64,000 nt of DNA from Dermatemys mawii (lineage: Eukaryota; Chordata; Testudines; Dermatemydidae), in contig ML677335.1 of assembly GCA_007922305.1 (NCBI GenBank), positions 19,564,246 to 19,628,245 on the forward strand. The letters are read 5' to 3'. Shown here piece by piece: positions 48,351 through 60,968 of this stretch. Both the position numbers and the translations under genes were made by a program. The notes under the pieces are model-generated. The model was not told where the DNA came from. It worked only from the letters and a program-made list of their open reading frames with translations, and did not search any database. Numbering within the stretch: the stretch's first letter is position 1; each line of letters opens with the position of its first letter.

Positions 48351-51300
48351 TTGAACAAAATAAAGAAAAAAATTAATTTAGGACAAGGGTAACCCACCCT
48401 GTCCCACGCAGCTTTGGGTGAGTATACTGTGCCCTGCACTCACCCTTTTGTGTCAGTGTAATGAAAAAAAGTTCACCCAGAAGGCTTCTCTGCTAGAACA
48501 GCAAATAAAAGGCATTATCTTAACCCTAATTAGGATGCTAAGAGAAACAACAAAGTCATACATTATTCTGTGTTCCCTCATAAAGAACACTGTTTCCCGA
48601 AAATGTCCTGTTTGGTTTAAGTCACTTTGTCAAATGCTGTTTTAATACAACAATTTTTCTGGCATGTGGGGTTTTAGGAAGGGGAGTATCACCCATTAGC
48701 TAGAGCTTGAAAATGAGAATCTGAAATTCTGCATTCTATTCCTGGTTTTTTCACTGACTGTGAAGCATGGGGGTGGGGGGCGGCAAAGAGGAGGCACAAA
48801 GCTCCCTGCAGCAGGAGAAAAGAGGAACTGAGCCAATGTGGGGAAAGTAGTGAGGCATCTTCTAAGTGATGCTGTGGGTGATGAGGGATTAGAGACTAAA
48901 ATCGAAGGCAGACCCCCACTATCCAGAGTTGGAGCTAGCTACCCTGTGGTTCCCAGGCTCCTCAGGTTCAGAAAATCATACCCCTCTCTGTCTCTCTGCA
49001 AGGCCATAAAACACCTCTCCCTCTCAGAGGAGCATTCAGAAAAAAAAAATGAAGATTTTCAGTTTACTGTGGAGGCACAGAGTACTGCCTTTGCAGTGCA
49101 TCTTTGGGTCAGGTAGTGAACTTGTTTGTTTCAGAAAATCTATCACAAAATCCATTGAGGCCAACTTGCATGTAGTTTACATATACTGCTTGAATACTAT
49201 TCCTGTTCTACACCCCCTTAAAGTGCACTTCGCTGATTGGCTGAGTTTGGAAATAATGTTGCAGTTGTAATTAGAAGTAAAAAGAAAGAACCCCAGCACA
49301 ATCCATTGGTTGCTGATATTTGTTATGGATAGCCTAATGACACACACAACCTAACTTTATATTGGCTGTAACTTGGAGTAAATTGCTTCCCAGTCCAGCT
49401 GCTGACCCCTTCTTCCCTTCTCACGCTGCCAGTCTACCTCTTCCTTTGTGACATTATGCCTTGTTCACCTGCAGACCACACTCTCACAACCACTAGCACA
49501 GTACCCATCAGCTTATATTCCCTCCTCTGGCTACTTAGCTGCAAATCACTACTCTTCTCCCAAACCCCTATAACTGACCCTGAGATCCGATCCTTTTCAG
49601 TAACCTCCTGTCTCCCCATCTCACTACATTCACGGGGGTGTCTGATCTCTTCCCTTCATTGGCACTCCACCATCCCAACACAGACTGCAACTTCCCCCAC
49701 TCCAGCACAAACGATCGATTTATCTCCACATGGACTTCTCTCAGCACATCCCTTTCTCTCTCCCACCTCCTGCTCACCAGCAGTTCTGCACAGTCACAGG
49801 TTGTGTGTGAATAAAAGAGCAATGTGGAAAAACTTTTTGTGAGTTTCTAGCTAGTTGCTTTATGCTATTATCCAGACCCTCAACTGAGTCTTTTTCCATT
49901 GACTCCAATTAACTTTGGATCGGGTCCTCATTGCCTAGGGTATTTGGCTGATTGCATGAAAATGAATCATCCTCATTCTGATTTTCCTATAAAAATGAGT
50001 CAGTGTTCTGCTTTTTTTCCTTATCCCTTTTCCCAACTTCATGGGTCTCTTTCAGCTGCTTCTCCCTTTTTCTCATCCATAAGTCAAAGGCTCCTTACTT
50101 GCTATATTCCACAATTAAAAGTAGGTGCATTTAAGTAAAAATACTACATATGTAAAACTATTAGCTAGCTAGATGCTAGGTATTCACATTAAAATGAAAG
50201 GATGTAGTAAAATCTAAATTAAGTTTTCTGTAGATTAAGAAGCTGAAATTGATACAATTGTTATTAATACTGATTAAACAAAATATACTTTTATGATGAC
50301 AAGTATGACAGAGACCGTATTAACATTACTTAAAACAGTGCATTTTTTTTATTAGGAATCCTGTTAGATTTGGCTATTTTGACATTGGGGAATATTATAA
50401 TACTGAGGTCAATAAATGCTTAATATTTGAACATTGTTGAACATAACCTCTTGATGACTGAATCATTACAAATTGATAACTGTGTGTTTGGCAGAAGAAA
50501 TTTTAATTTCATATCCATAAACTACACTATAATTAATTTGCTCCAAGTGTATTTTAAATACATAATAGTTTCTCTTTTCCCCTTTTCTGTCTTTACTAAT
50601 ATAATATTCAAACTGGTGTTTGTGTCATTCCATACAGTTTCTGTAAGTAGTAATGGCCATGTGCTTACATTATAAAGGAACTTCATGTTTCTCTGTGTAA
50701 AACAGGTAAGGATGGCTACTGGTATTACTGTCATATGACTTGTATGTAAACTCTGAGATTGCTCTAATTCTTTCCTGCACTGTATTTAAGTCTAAACTGA
50801 AACATTAATAATAATGTGTACAAATATATGAATCAGTGGCTAATGCCCAAAATAAGTCATGGGGCTACAGGTCGCAATCTCTGAACCCAAACAGGCTGAG
50901 CAAAGTGACAAAATTGGACACTTTACATTAAAGACCAGGGTGGGAAATAAATACAATTATTCCTTTACAACCCCTCTTCTATTCCTTCCTAGCTCCAACC
51001 ACTCACCTTTTCAATCTAATTCTCTCCTACCATCCTTCTGCCCACACATACCACCAGTTCACCAACAACTTTGTTAGCTAGCAGACTCCTTTCTCCCCTA
51101 CACTCAAAAGTGCCAAACTAACTTGTCTTCACTTCCAGCTCAAATCCTCCCAAACCCATCAGTTCCCTCAAACCCCAACATCAACCAGCTCAGAAACATG
51201 CATCTACACATATTCCCCAGGCTGAAAACTCTTCTTCCTACCTAACAAGTCTACAACTCAAAATCACTCTGTCTGCTTTGAATACTTTCAGGCCTAGGTC

Positions 51301-51766
51301 ACTCTCAGTCCCGCTGTCCCACCAAACCACCTCCACAAAATCTCACAGTTCACAACTTTTCCCTCCTCCTACTTGGCACCCATCATGAGGCTCAGAATCT
51401 CTAACCCCAAACACACAAACTTGTTGTTGGGTCTGGACAAGAAAGACCAGAGACAGCAGGGATAATTTGAATATGATTTGAAATAACTCCAAAGATGCCT
51501 GGTTCCTTTGCTCTGTCTCTTTTTCTAAATGATTCATTCCTGTGCTCTTTGCAACCAATGTATTGCAGGGACAATGGGGGACAGATGATGCAGGGAGTAC
51601 ATACAAACACTTCTAAAGTCTGCCTCTTTGGGCTAGTCCCACTAAATCCTGTATTCCCTGCTCTGTACCTCTCCTTGGCTGCCTGAATTTTATGTACTGC
51701 AGGGCCAAATTCTCCATAACAACAGTGAAATGTAATGCAGCCTTTTGGACAAGGAGCAGCTCCAGT

Positions 51767-51900
51767 CAGGACCAGCACAAGCATTAGGCGACCTAGGTGG
51801 TCGCCTAGGGTGGTGTTATTTGTGAAATGGCATTTTGCCTCCCTCGGCGGCATTTCGGTTTCGCTACCCAGGGTGGCAAAAAAAGCTCACACCGCCCCTG
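51767..51900. mobile_element. Short hAT-like MITE (134 bp) with perfect 8-bp target duplication
   Basis: Begins CAGGACCAGCACAAGCATTAGG and ends CACACCGCCCCTG. The 8-mer GCTCCAGT occurs immediately on both sides (51759-51766 and 51901-51908). Contains the palindromic GGCGACCTAGGTGGTCGCC. The exact duplication suggests a relatively recent insertion. Confidence 0.82.
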
Positions 51901-52113
51901 GCTCCAGTCCAACCAGGATGTCCCCAAGCATGGCAGAACCCCGTCGTGACACTATGGTTTCTCTCTTAGCAACTTCTTGTCCTTGACTATAAACAGTATC
52001 AACTTAGATGTCCATGATGCCTCAGAAGTATATTAGATTATTCTATTATATTCTATTCCTTATATTTTGACCATCTCAGTGATATATATGGGCATACTTT
52101 TCAGATAATACTT

Positions 52114-52704
52114 TGTCATGGAGTGAGTGCATCCCACACTGGCCCAGTGACCAATGAGTTAATACAGGCATTGCCTGTCATTGCTGATTTGAAGCCTCAC
52201 AGCAGCTAGGAGGATAAAAGGGACTCAGAGGGGTGCAGTGGCTACTAGAGGAATGATTAGGCTCAAGAACAGAGCTTCTGTCAGAAAGCTACTTAACAGC
52301 TGCCCAGAAACAACAGCACAGGAGGGGATAAGGTGACTGATAGACTGGAGAGCCTGCAGAAATCCTACCTTCCCCTGGAAGAAGATCAAGCCATTGTCAG
52401 AATCAAAGAACCCTGATCCTGATTATTTAGCTCTAGGGTCCTGAGCTGGAATCCAGTAGACTGGGCAGGCCTGGGTTCCCTTACAAACCCTTGAGAGACT
52501 TGGGAGCAAAGAAAGGGTTTTTTCAGAGCTCTGGGCACCAGGAATACCCTGACAGGCCCGCTAGGCTAAGTGAGCCCAAGGGCTGTGCCACACTTGGTCA
52601 GAGGGGCACTGATGCACTGCCTCATACACTTTTAACTCTCTTTATTTGAAAGTTTGTATATTGATTTTCAGTCTAAATAAAATTATCACAAGCAATCTGT
52701 GACA
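52114..52704 (+). mobile_element. Probable solo LTR (591 bp), plus orientation
   Basis: Begins TGTCATGGAGTGAGTGC and ends CAATCTGTGACA, giving TGTCA/TGACA inverted ends. A TATA-like GGATAAAAGGGACTC lies near 52212, and AATAAA near 52676 close to the 3' end. No target duplication could be seen at these edges and there are no internal genes. Confidence 0.5.
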
Positions 52705-54886
52705 AAAGGAATTGGTCAAACACACTGAAAAAGAGAATCTCGTAATAACATCTAACAGTAATGGAACACATTTGAATGTTCTTTAGTATGCTGGCTTTCT
52801 TCTGTCCATTGGGATCAGGCTGTGTTAAAGGAGTGGGTGGAATGAAAAGCAGAAAAAAACTACCAGAGCCCGCTTAGTGATTATTGATGCAGTAACTATT
52901 CCTTTGTCTAATCCCAAATGGATTAGGAGAGAAGAAAGATTAAATCCAGGACCTATTACGTTTTCTTTGTGATAACTGCCAGAGAACTAAACAAGTTTAG
53001 AGTCAACCATTAGGGGCAATGTATATTGCACAGAACTCCAAAATATTTAACAGGAAGATAAATTGTCATTGTGCCAACTCATGAGATCTTTGATGCATTT
53101 TTATGCATTCTTTACTAAGGGCAAAAAACAACTCCCACTATCTTCAGTGGAACTTTGCTTAAGTAAAGATTGGGAAAGAAGACTGTAAGAAGTTGGGTGA
53201 AATTCTGTGGCCTCTGTTATGTAGGAGGTCTGACAAGAAAAGCATAATAGTTACTTCTGATCTTAAAACCTAGAAATCTATAAATAAATAAAAGCTCAGC
53301 AATGACCTATAGGTAAGTAAAGAATCCATGGAATCTATATGTAGAAATCAGCAATGACCTCAAGATTTATCTTATTATTAATACAGAGCTTCTGTGAGCA
53401 ATAAACACAATGAATCAGTGAATACGGTGAATATCTGTATTATTATATAGTCAACATATAGTCCTTTATAAGAACAAACATGCTAAGCAAGTTATTAGTT
53501 ATCAAATAGACAATTAGCCCTATTAATTTAAGAATATAAAATATGAAAAATAAGATTAAAGAGTTATTCAAATGCCATAATAATCTAACCCTCAATCAAA
53601 TGTGTGGTCTTGAAATGTCTGTTTTGATGGATATGCTCGGGTCTCATTTTGCCAGCTTATCCTCTCAAAAATAACTTCTTTACTGGTCTATTCGACAAAA
53701 AGATTTGCTGGAACGAGTGTGGCCACTACCATCTCTTCTTCACAACAAAAAACATTCTAAACAGCTCTCTTTTTTATTGTAGCAATTAAGCCCCTTTTTG
53801 TCTCTTACATCAGTAACCTTGAATCCTTTAATTTTCCCAACAGTCAATTCAGATTTTTAGTCAATGTTCTCTTGTGCTTCTAAATGCATTTTAGAAAGCC
53901 ACTATTCCTACATTTAAGACTAAGTTCAGGATAGTGCATTTTGTAGAAATGCAACCACCACTTTATTGCTTCTGTTTCCTCTGGGAAACAGAATTGAGCA
54001 AAGAATTTACAATAAACTATCTATTTGAATTTGATCTTTTTTCAGCTCATTGATTATTCCTGGAATAGATAGAACAAATCTTTTTGAACTTTTTAAATCT
54101 ATGGATTGATCATGAGTATTCAAAATTCAAACTACCTGGGAATGATCACATATATAACACTGTATATATATATTTTTATTTTCTGATGGATGGTTGTGGT
54201 ACAATTACCTCAACATACACATTAAAAATGTGTAGTTTGCAAATACTCACACGTGGAATTTCAAAAATTGATTTATGTAAAGAATCCTTCCAGTAAATTT
54301 CAAACATTCAAATTAAAATGTAAATTAAACACAAAATGACCTTGAGCATAACCAAAGACAGATCTCTCAAAAACTGGAATGGAAATTTAAAGAAAACTTG
54401 CAACTAGGGGCCTTCTATTGCTTCCAAACACCTTTGCTTTACTGAAAAATAAGGTTTGATATTGCAGCCACCCTTTTAAAATAAAACAACAAGTGGCTTT
54501 CGTATGGTAAATTGATTTCATTTCTTGCCGGAAAGGAAATATGCTAAAACTTTAAGCATTATCAGCATCAATTTTATATTGGCTACTGCTTTACTCGGTT
54601 TTTTAATTGGAAAATATTCGGTTGTTGACAACTATTGTTGTGTATCACCTAATTAAGATAGGTCATATCCTGGGCTAGTTGGTCTATTATTTTTTTCATA
54701 TGTGCTACAACAAGTCCCAATACTGCTGTCATCTCCTTTTGCTGGTCCAAAAATGTCCTCTATGCTTTCTGTCATTAGTTCTGAGATACAGAACTGGAAA
54801 TAAGGAAAAGCCCGGGCAACTGTATTTGATACCTTACTTAAAAATGGTGTAGTTCTAGAGAATGGGCTAATGGAGGTCTCCTTTTT

Positions 54887-54954
54887 AATAAAAGGAAAGA
54901 GTTTTAAGAGTTTTCCTTAATAAAAGGAAAGAGTTTTTAATAAAAGGAAAGAGT
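54887..54954 (+). repeat. Three copies of a 16-mer
   Basis: AATAAAAGGAAAGAGT occurs at 54887-54902, 54919-54934 and 54939-54954. The spacing is unequal (32 then 20 bp), so this is a local slippage-type expansion just upstream of the CR1 relic. Confidence 0.9.
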
Positions 54955-54959
54955 CAAGA

Positions 54960-55350
54960 TACTTTAGACAAGCTTAACTTTGGCTGAGAAGACGAGATCA
55001 GAAACAATATATGACAATTCCGCTTCTACAATTAGAAAGAAACAAAATAAAACAAAACAGTCAGCATAGATTCATGGAAAGAAGATCATGCTTGACAAAA
55101 TTGCTTGAACTTTTGAATGCATTACTGAATCAGGAGATAAAGATGAAACTGGGGACAATTTCTCTAGATTTAGGGAAAGCATTAGATTGTATATTAATTT
55201 ACAAAACCATAAAATACAGTATAAGGGGAGAACTGCTGAAATGGATTAAAATTGGCTTAGGGAAAAGAAGCGGAGGGTAACTTCAAGACAGAGAAGATTT
55301 TTGACGTTTCCATCACTGAGGCTTATGATGTTGCAGTGAAATGATATTGG
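54960..55350 (+). mobile_element. CR1 LINE reverse transcriptase fragment
   Basis: Translation of 55011-55280 gives QHRFMERRSCLTKLLELLNALL, then KLGTISLDLGKALDCI, then YKTIKYSIRGELLKWIKIGL. This is the CR1 RT block QHGFRKGRSCLTNLLEFL...VYLDFSKAFDTV...L..YGIRG..L.WI..WL, in order and in one frame. The motif LDFSKAFD is degraded to LDLGKALD. It is truncated on both sides. The right side runs into the solo LTR at 55355. Confidence 0.78.
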
Positions 55351-55354
55351 TACA

Positions 55355-56123
55355 TGTCATAAATATAAAGTAGCCTAGAATTACTGTTTACCTGTAAGGG
55401 GTTAAGCTAAAGGTAACCTGAGAGGTGGACAACTGACCAATGAGAAATTCCTCAGGAGACAAAGGATTTTGAGTTTCAGTTTCTCTCTGGGTCTCTTTTC
55501 TGTTCAACTCAGCTATGGGATGAACCACACATTTCTTTTACTAAAGCTATCAGCTTTTTATCAAGTAAGGTAGTGAGTAAGTTTACCTTCTTTTTATCAC
55601 TTGGAAAACTCTTCAGTTAGTAGAAATTTATCTGTGTGTTTCTCTAATACTGTAAGCTTCAGCAGGAGGAGAAATTTGGGGAGGGGGTTGTCTGTAACTC
55701 TTTATTGATTTTTGTAGATGCTGTTCTATTGATGGTTATACGGGATTTATTCCTTTCTTTTTTTCTTTTATTAAAATCTTTCTTTTAAGAATCTGACTGC
55801 TTGTTTTCCATTGTGTAAGATCCTGGTTTTGGATTGGGCACGTCTCGCAGGATCAGGCGAGGCTTTTCTCTCAAGCTTCCCAGGAAGGGAATAAGCTTGG
55901 GGGTTTTGTGGAAAGAGAAAGAGGGGCTTCAAGTGGCCCATGTCCAATAGTTTTTGAGACATTGTCACTTGATGGTGGAAGCATACTAAGTCCAGACACA
56001 GAAGAAGTTGTGTTCTGGGGAAAAACATTTTAACCCAAGCTGGCAAAATAAGCTTGGGTATTTTTTTCATGCAGGTCCCCGCATCTGTACCCTAGAGTTC
56101 AGAGTGGGGAGGCAATCCTGACA
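55355..56123 (+). mobile_element. Solo LTR (769 bp) of a turtle-type LTR retroelement
   Basis: Begins TGTCATAAATATAAAG and ends GGCAATCCTGACA. Flanks GTACA (55350-55354) and GCACA (56124-56128) match at 4 of 5. It contains CCAAT (55438-55442), TATTAAAATCTTTCTTTTAAGAA in the 3' half, and GTCCCCGCATCTGTACCCTAGAGTTC near the end. I recall the same end phrases from turtle LTRs. No internal genes. Inserted beside the CR1 fragment. Confidence 0.78.
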
Positions 56124-58649
56124 GCACATATGTTGTCTTGACAAATAGGTTTAACAACAAACAAAAATCTTCTTTACTGTGGTATGGATAAGGGACTTCT
56201 GTATTAGTAAGGTTTATGATGTTGTAGTGCAATGAAAAATACACCTTGTGATGGTCCACAATTATTATTAAAAATAATAAAATCTCTTTTTCTCCTCTTT
56301 GCTTTGAATAAAGAAAAATACTGACTATGCAATCACTATAGCATATTCTGAATGATGTATGTAATTAAAAATGCCCACTTAATGGAGAGAGACAATGCTG
56401 ATAATCCTGTAAATGAAAGTAAATGGGAGAAAATTGATTTACATAAAATGAGAACCTGGCCTCTCTGTTGTGTTGTGCTGTATGGTATCGAAATAAAAAG
56501 TCAATCTTAAAACACAGTTACCAAGCAGCAGTAACTAGGATACCAATGCTATTAATGTTCTGAGTATACAGAAAAACTGAGCACTCTGTGATACTATTTA
56601 AGCAGTTTTTTTCCTATATTCAGAAGAGGATTCTTTGGAATCTCAGATACATGTGTGCGGCAACTGTGGGTACAGAACAACTTTTTAGCAGTGACAAACA
56701 ATATTAGCTAGCTAATGAAACTATAGGAACAATATTTTCAGCTTTGACATAACTAGCAAGGCAAACAGCAAGATATTTTTATGTTTTTTTTCTCTCTTTG
56801 TTAGTTTACCACCATCACTCCAGGCAGTAACCTAGGTGTATGTCCTCACATCAGCCAAAGTGCCCTCATCCAAACCGCCATCCTTTGTATCTTTTCTCTA
56901 TCCCTCTTTGGTAAACCATAATATTTAATATATTTTACAGTTACTTCTTAGATATTACAGATCCTCAATAAATGCACGTATATTTCCTATGCTGAATCCT
57001 ACTGGGTGCATCTTTGTGACTACTTAATGTTTTAGAAGTTTTGCAATAAAATTTGTCTCTTCATCAGTAATAAAGTAGAGGAAACTAACAGATGAAAGAT
57101 TTTAATAAATGTGAGAGAACTACATTAAAAGATTTGCTAATTATACTGTCATTGCCCAGCTGTTCCATATCAAACCATGATGAAGTAAGCAAACTTTATA
57201 CATAATCAGGAAACAGGTGCTGAAAAATCTCTTAATACTCTTGTAATTTGTTGTTGACTGTACTTACTATTGGCACCGAATGTCTATTAATGCATTCTTC
57301 CCCCTGGTCGCTACAGTAATGAAGTATTTGCAGTGGGCATTCCTTATCATTTTCTCTTTCCTGATATTCTCAGTAATGTTGTACTCCACATCTGCAAGAG
57401 TCCTTTCTGACTCCTAATTCAATTCTTACAAGGAAAAACAACAACTTGCTCTTGGTTCAAATAATATTACACTAACAATTGACAAAAACTGTTAGGAATG
57501 TAAGAAGAAGGTCAAGTATGAACCCTCTCATGCTGTACAGGGATTGGTTCCTGCAAAGTGACCAAGCCAACCCCCAAAAAGTGTGAAGCAATGTATTGTA
57601 AATGCAATGAGTTGTTTAAATGTATATGAAAGGAGAGAGTTTCTTTGCAACTTTGGATGTGGTATGCCCTATACTCACCTGCAAAACTTAAGTCTGAACA
57701 ACTCAGCATAGCTTTATTATGTGCCAAATAAAGAACTCGAGTGATTAAATCTCAAGTCAAAATGAGGTTTTTTGGATCCCAGAGAACTGGGTGAAGTGTT
57801 CTCCCAAAACTGAACAAGGTGCTCTGGGATAAGCAGAGCAGAAAAAAAATCTCATAGGGAATCCCAACATTGTTGGGCAAGGAAATAGCTTAATGAGAGT
57901 CTTACCTATTTCTCAGCATCAGTGAATCCAGAGATTGTCCTTCAACAAGAGAAGGAAGTTGGGTTTTTCATAGCTGGCTTCCTTCCTCTTGACACTACTA
58001 CTGTGTTTAGGCTCATGAATCAGGTGATTTTCAGAACAGGGCCAGACCTGAAAATATGTGCTCAGAGTATATGGCAAGGAGAGGTCATGTGTTGTGGCAC
58101 TCTTGGATCAGCCCAGTCAAAAGCAGAGAGGACAAGGACAGGAAATGGGGACATGTGGGAAATATCTAAGTATGTTGACAAGAGACAGAAGGAAAGATAG
58201 GAGGCATAGGAGGGAAATATCAAAAGGTCTGGATAAGATTTCCATAAGCATCCATATTTTTAGGTTTTCCTGAACTTTGTTGCTCTCTTTCCATAGACAA
58301 ATATAATGGTGCCAATGGAGTGTAACATTGTGCATATTTACACCATGTGGTAACATACTTTCCAACATACATCTTTGTCATCAGAGGTTCAAAACAAACA
58401 GACAAAATTAAAAAAACCCACATTACTAGTACAATGGAAGGCAAACGGAAAAAAAAATGAAGAGGGACTAGGAACTAAGTTAAATAGGACTGGGGTGGGG
58501 GACGAGGAGGATACACCAAGGATAATTTTATACATAGTATAAAATAAGAGATCAGACAAAAGAAATGATCAAGTCCCACTGCATAAAAATAAAGTCAATT
58601 GCAAAGTTTAAATTGAATTAAGATAATGGCTCACAAATTACTAAGGGAC

Positions 58650-58850
58650 AGATTTTTAAGTTATATTGGTTGCTGCTGCGCTTAGCACTGCAACACCTGA
58701 TTTAGGGGCCTAATTCTCATTCGCAAAAGGGATTGTTACTTGATGGGATTTAGGCTCCTAAGTGCCTAAATCCCTTTTGAAAATGACTTTTAGGCTCCTA
58801 AATCAGTTAGGCATTGCAATTCTGAGCCCAGGAAAACCTAAATACTGTAC
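58650..58850. repeat. Dispersed repeat with TTTAGGCTCCTAA units
   Basis: Contains TTTAGGCTCCTAAGTGCC and TTTAGGCTCCTAAATCAG about 40 bp apart, and CTAAATCCCTTTTGAAAATGACTT. I recall it as a common turtle repeat phrase. The class is unknown. Confidence 0.5.
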
Positions 58851-58989
58851 CTTTAAAGACTTAGGTTTAAGTTATTATGTCATAGCAGCCTAACTGTTCT
58901 TTTAGAACTTGGTTATGAAAATAGTACTAACCTAATCTTCAAGCAATTTACAGATATCCCATTGTTAAAGAGATTGCAGTTTGGAATGT

Positions 58990-59660
58990 GCACCAGGGAT
59001 GGCTTACTCCTTTAGGGCTGGAGCTAGCTAACTAAGATTACACAATGCACCACACCTGGGAGAGACCTGGGTGATTGCCCTATAAAGAGCAGTAGGAGAC
59101 TAGCAAGGCTCCAGGGAAACTTAGGAAAGCTCCTGCAGGAATGACCCTAAGGTCAAGGGAGCTGTGAAAGGGAGGCACTGCAGTGAGCAGGAGGCTTCTG
59201 CTAGAGATCCTGACTGAGAGAAGAATTTGTGCCTGGAAGCCAGAACTGGAAGGTTGAATGTCAGCCAAGTAAATCCTGGGAGTATTGAGACAAGTTCCTA
59301 CCTAGAGATCTTAACTGGGAGAAGCATTTGGAGCCTGGAAGCCAGAAGGCTGAGCTCCAGACAGGTAAAACCAGAGAAGCTTTGAATTGGGCCTTAACTC
59401 TGCAAAACAGTGCTGCAGGCTCTCTACTTAAAAGGGAGAGTGTGACTGACCTGGAGTTATGGCCTGGAGGGACAGTATCTAAGGTCTCAAAACATTTTCC
59501 CCTAGGGTCCCATTTATTACCTGTGGCCTGAGAGTTAAGGGGCCCTGAGCAATTGTTAGCAGTATACTACAGAGTGATCCTGGCCAGGAGCAGGTACGCA
59601 GGAGGAAGCCAACTCTTTACCAGAATGCTACAGTATTAAACTTGGGCTCAGACATTACAA
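58990..59660 (+). mobile_element. LTR-like segment with a diverged 101-bp tandem duplication
   Basis: A CTATAAAGAGCAGTAGG TATA-like site is near 59080. Two diverged units begin CTAGAGATC at 59201 and 59302 and share GAGAGAAG(A/C)ATTT...GCCTGGAAGCCAGAA. The layout resembles an LTR promoter with downstream repeats, but TG/CA ends and a target duplication were not identified, so the class is tentative. Confidence 0.4.
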
Positions 59661-60855
59661 TATTCTCTCTGATTCAGCATACAAATTAAAGTAAACATTT
59701 GCTATTTGTTACATTCCATAACCCATTATTTGCTTCTATACCTACTAATAAATGCAGCAAACCCTCTACAACCTTCTGCATCATTAGGCAACTTCCTAAG
59801 GGATTATCCCAAATGTACAGAATACAGTTTTGCTTTATTACAAAACCACATTTCATAAGCGAATGATTTTTGTGCTCCCTTTAGGCAGCAATCACTATAA
59901 CCTTCAGCAAACATAAATATTTTAGGGTACACTCAAAGCAAAACTAATCTGTGAGGTTTTATGCAGATAATAGAATATATAAATCTCAGTATTACATTTT
60001 CCCTTACTTCTAAGTTTCAAATGGGGAAAGAAAGCAATGCTAAGTCCCATCTTCCCATGTTTTCTAAAATGGAATTCAGTACTGTAGATAATGATGCTCT
60101 TCAAAGATACTGTAGTGGCTACCCCAATCTTGTTTTCACAGCTACGCATTTAGTTCTACATCAACCTATTAACTTGAGTTATAGAATGTTTTCCTGGCTC
60201 ATTTTGAAATTAAGGAGAGAGAAACAGAGAGGGGCTTGAACCTATACATTATGAGTGGGATGTTCAAAAGAACTCAGTGTTGCCCTAACTCTGCTCCCAT
60301 TTACTTCACTGGGAGCACAGTTAGGCCAACACAAAGTTCCTTTAAAAATTCCACCCTATAACCAAAATCATGGATCTGGATCTGAGCTTCCCTGTTCTCC
60401 TTCATCTCTAAATACGGAATTCTCCTATGATATGTGTGCATTGTTTTTCCTGACTCTGTATTCAGTATTATTAATATTATTTTTATAATTAATATTCCTA
60501 AGTATACATATGAGATATATTTACAAAATTTAAATGAAGTGGAAAATGTGAAATATAAAATGCATAAATCCTTTTGCCTCAACTATACTGATAAAAAACA
60601 AACATACAACTTGCACTTTTTCTTAGCTATACTATAACAAAAATTAATAGTAAATATTTGTAAAGGATCATGAACCCTAAATAGTTCCTTCTGAAAAGTG
60701 CATCTTACCTTTTTTTTTTACTAGAAATGATTTGTTTATTAATTGACTCTCTACCAAAAAAAAAAAAAAGTAGAACATATCCACAATTTTCTCCAGAGAT
60801 TTTGTTGCTAAGCAGTTTTGCAACTATATGGAAATGAGAATTCAGTTGAAATTAC

Positions 60856-60968
60856 CTTAATAACCAAATCAAATTTCTGGTGCAAATCCCTGTTTATTGG
60901 CTTTAGGAGACTGAGTACAGCTGTTGTGAGATTCATGCAGAAGTATTGTGGATAATCCTCAGGAGTCC
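60856..60968 (-). CDS. PCDH15: PCDH15 internal exon, C-terminal part of cadherin repeat EC3
   Basis: This is the most upstream coding exon of the host gene in the window (113 bp). The minus strand shows acceptor TTTTTGCAG, then two bases completing a Gly codon, then 37 codons starting TPEDYPQYF and ending HQKFDLVIK, then donor GTAATT. The peptide aligns without gaps to human PCDH15 (TPEDYPRFF...HQKFDLVIK, from memory), just before the EC3-EC4 boundary. PCDH15 is a single-pass protocadherin that forms the lower part of the hair-cell tip link and binds CDH23. The NRD motif (equivalent of the calcium-binding DRE) is kept. About 10 of 37 residues differ from human, including a Cys where human has His (YFCMN), which is unusual in an extracellular cadherin repeat. 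The intron phase is 1 at the start and 0 at the end. The preceding exon lies to the right, outside the window. Confidence 0.9.

Larger units (their letters stand above)
40219..60855 (-). other. PCDH15 intron between EC3 exon and EC3-EC4 linker exon (20,637 bp)
   Basis: The largest intron here. It contains a hAT MITE (40662-41251), an LTR-like block (about 42867-43553), a hairpin repeat (43841-43909), AT-rich low complexity (45400-45480), a MITE cluster (47615-48350), a short hAT MITE (51767-51900), an LTR (52114-52704), a CR1 RT fragment (about 54960-55350), a solo LTR (55355-56123), a dispersed repeat (58650-58850) and an LTR-like tandem segment (58990-59660). 48640-51750 includes pyrimidine-rich non-coding sequence (49380-49830, 50960-51340). 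In 44000-47600 and 56250-58640 I see nothing identifiable. Confidence 0.55.

Noticed and set aside
49380..51340. Pyrimidine-rich stretches that might be an extended exon or UTR
   Set aside because: No frame shows conserved-looking protein, and the bias extends over both coding strands; treated as non-coding intron.
51401..51853. 150-codon minus-strand ORF
   Set aside because: Runs into the 51767 MITE, and its N-terminal part is the MITE itself. No domain recognised.
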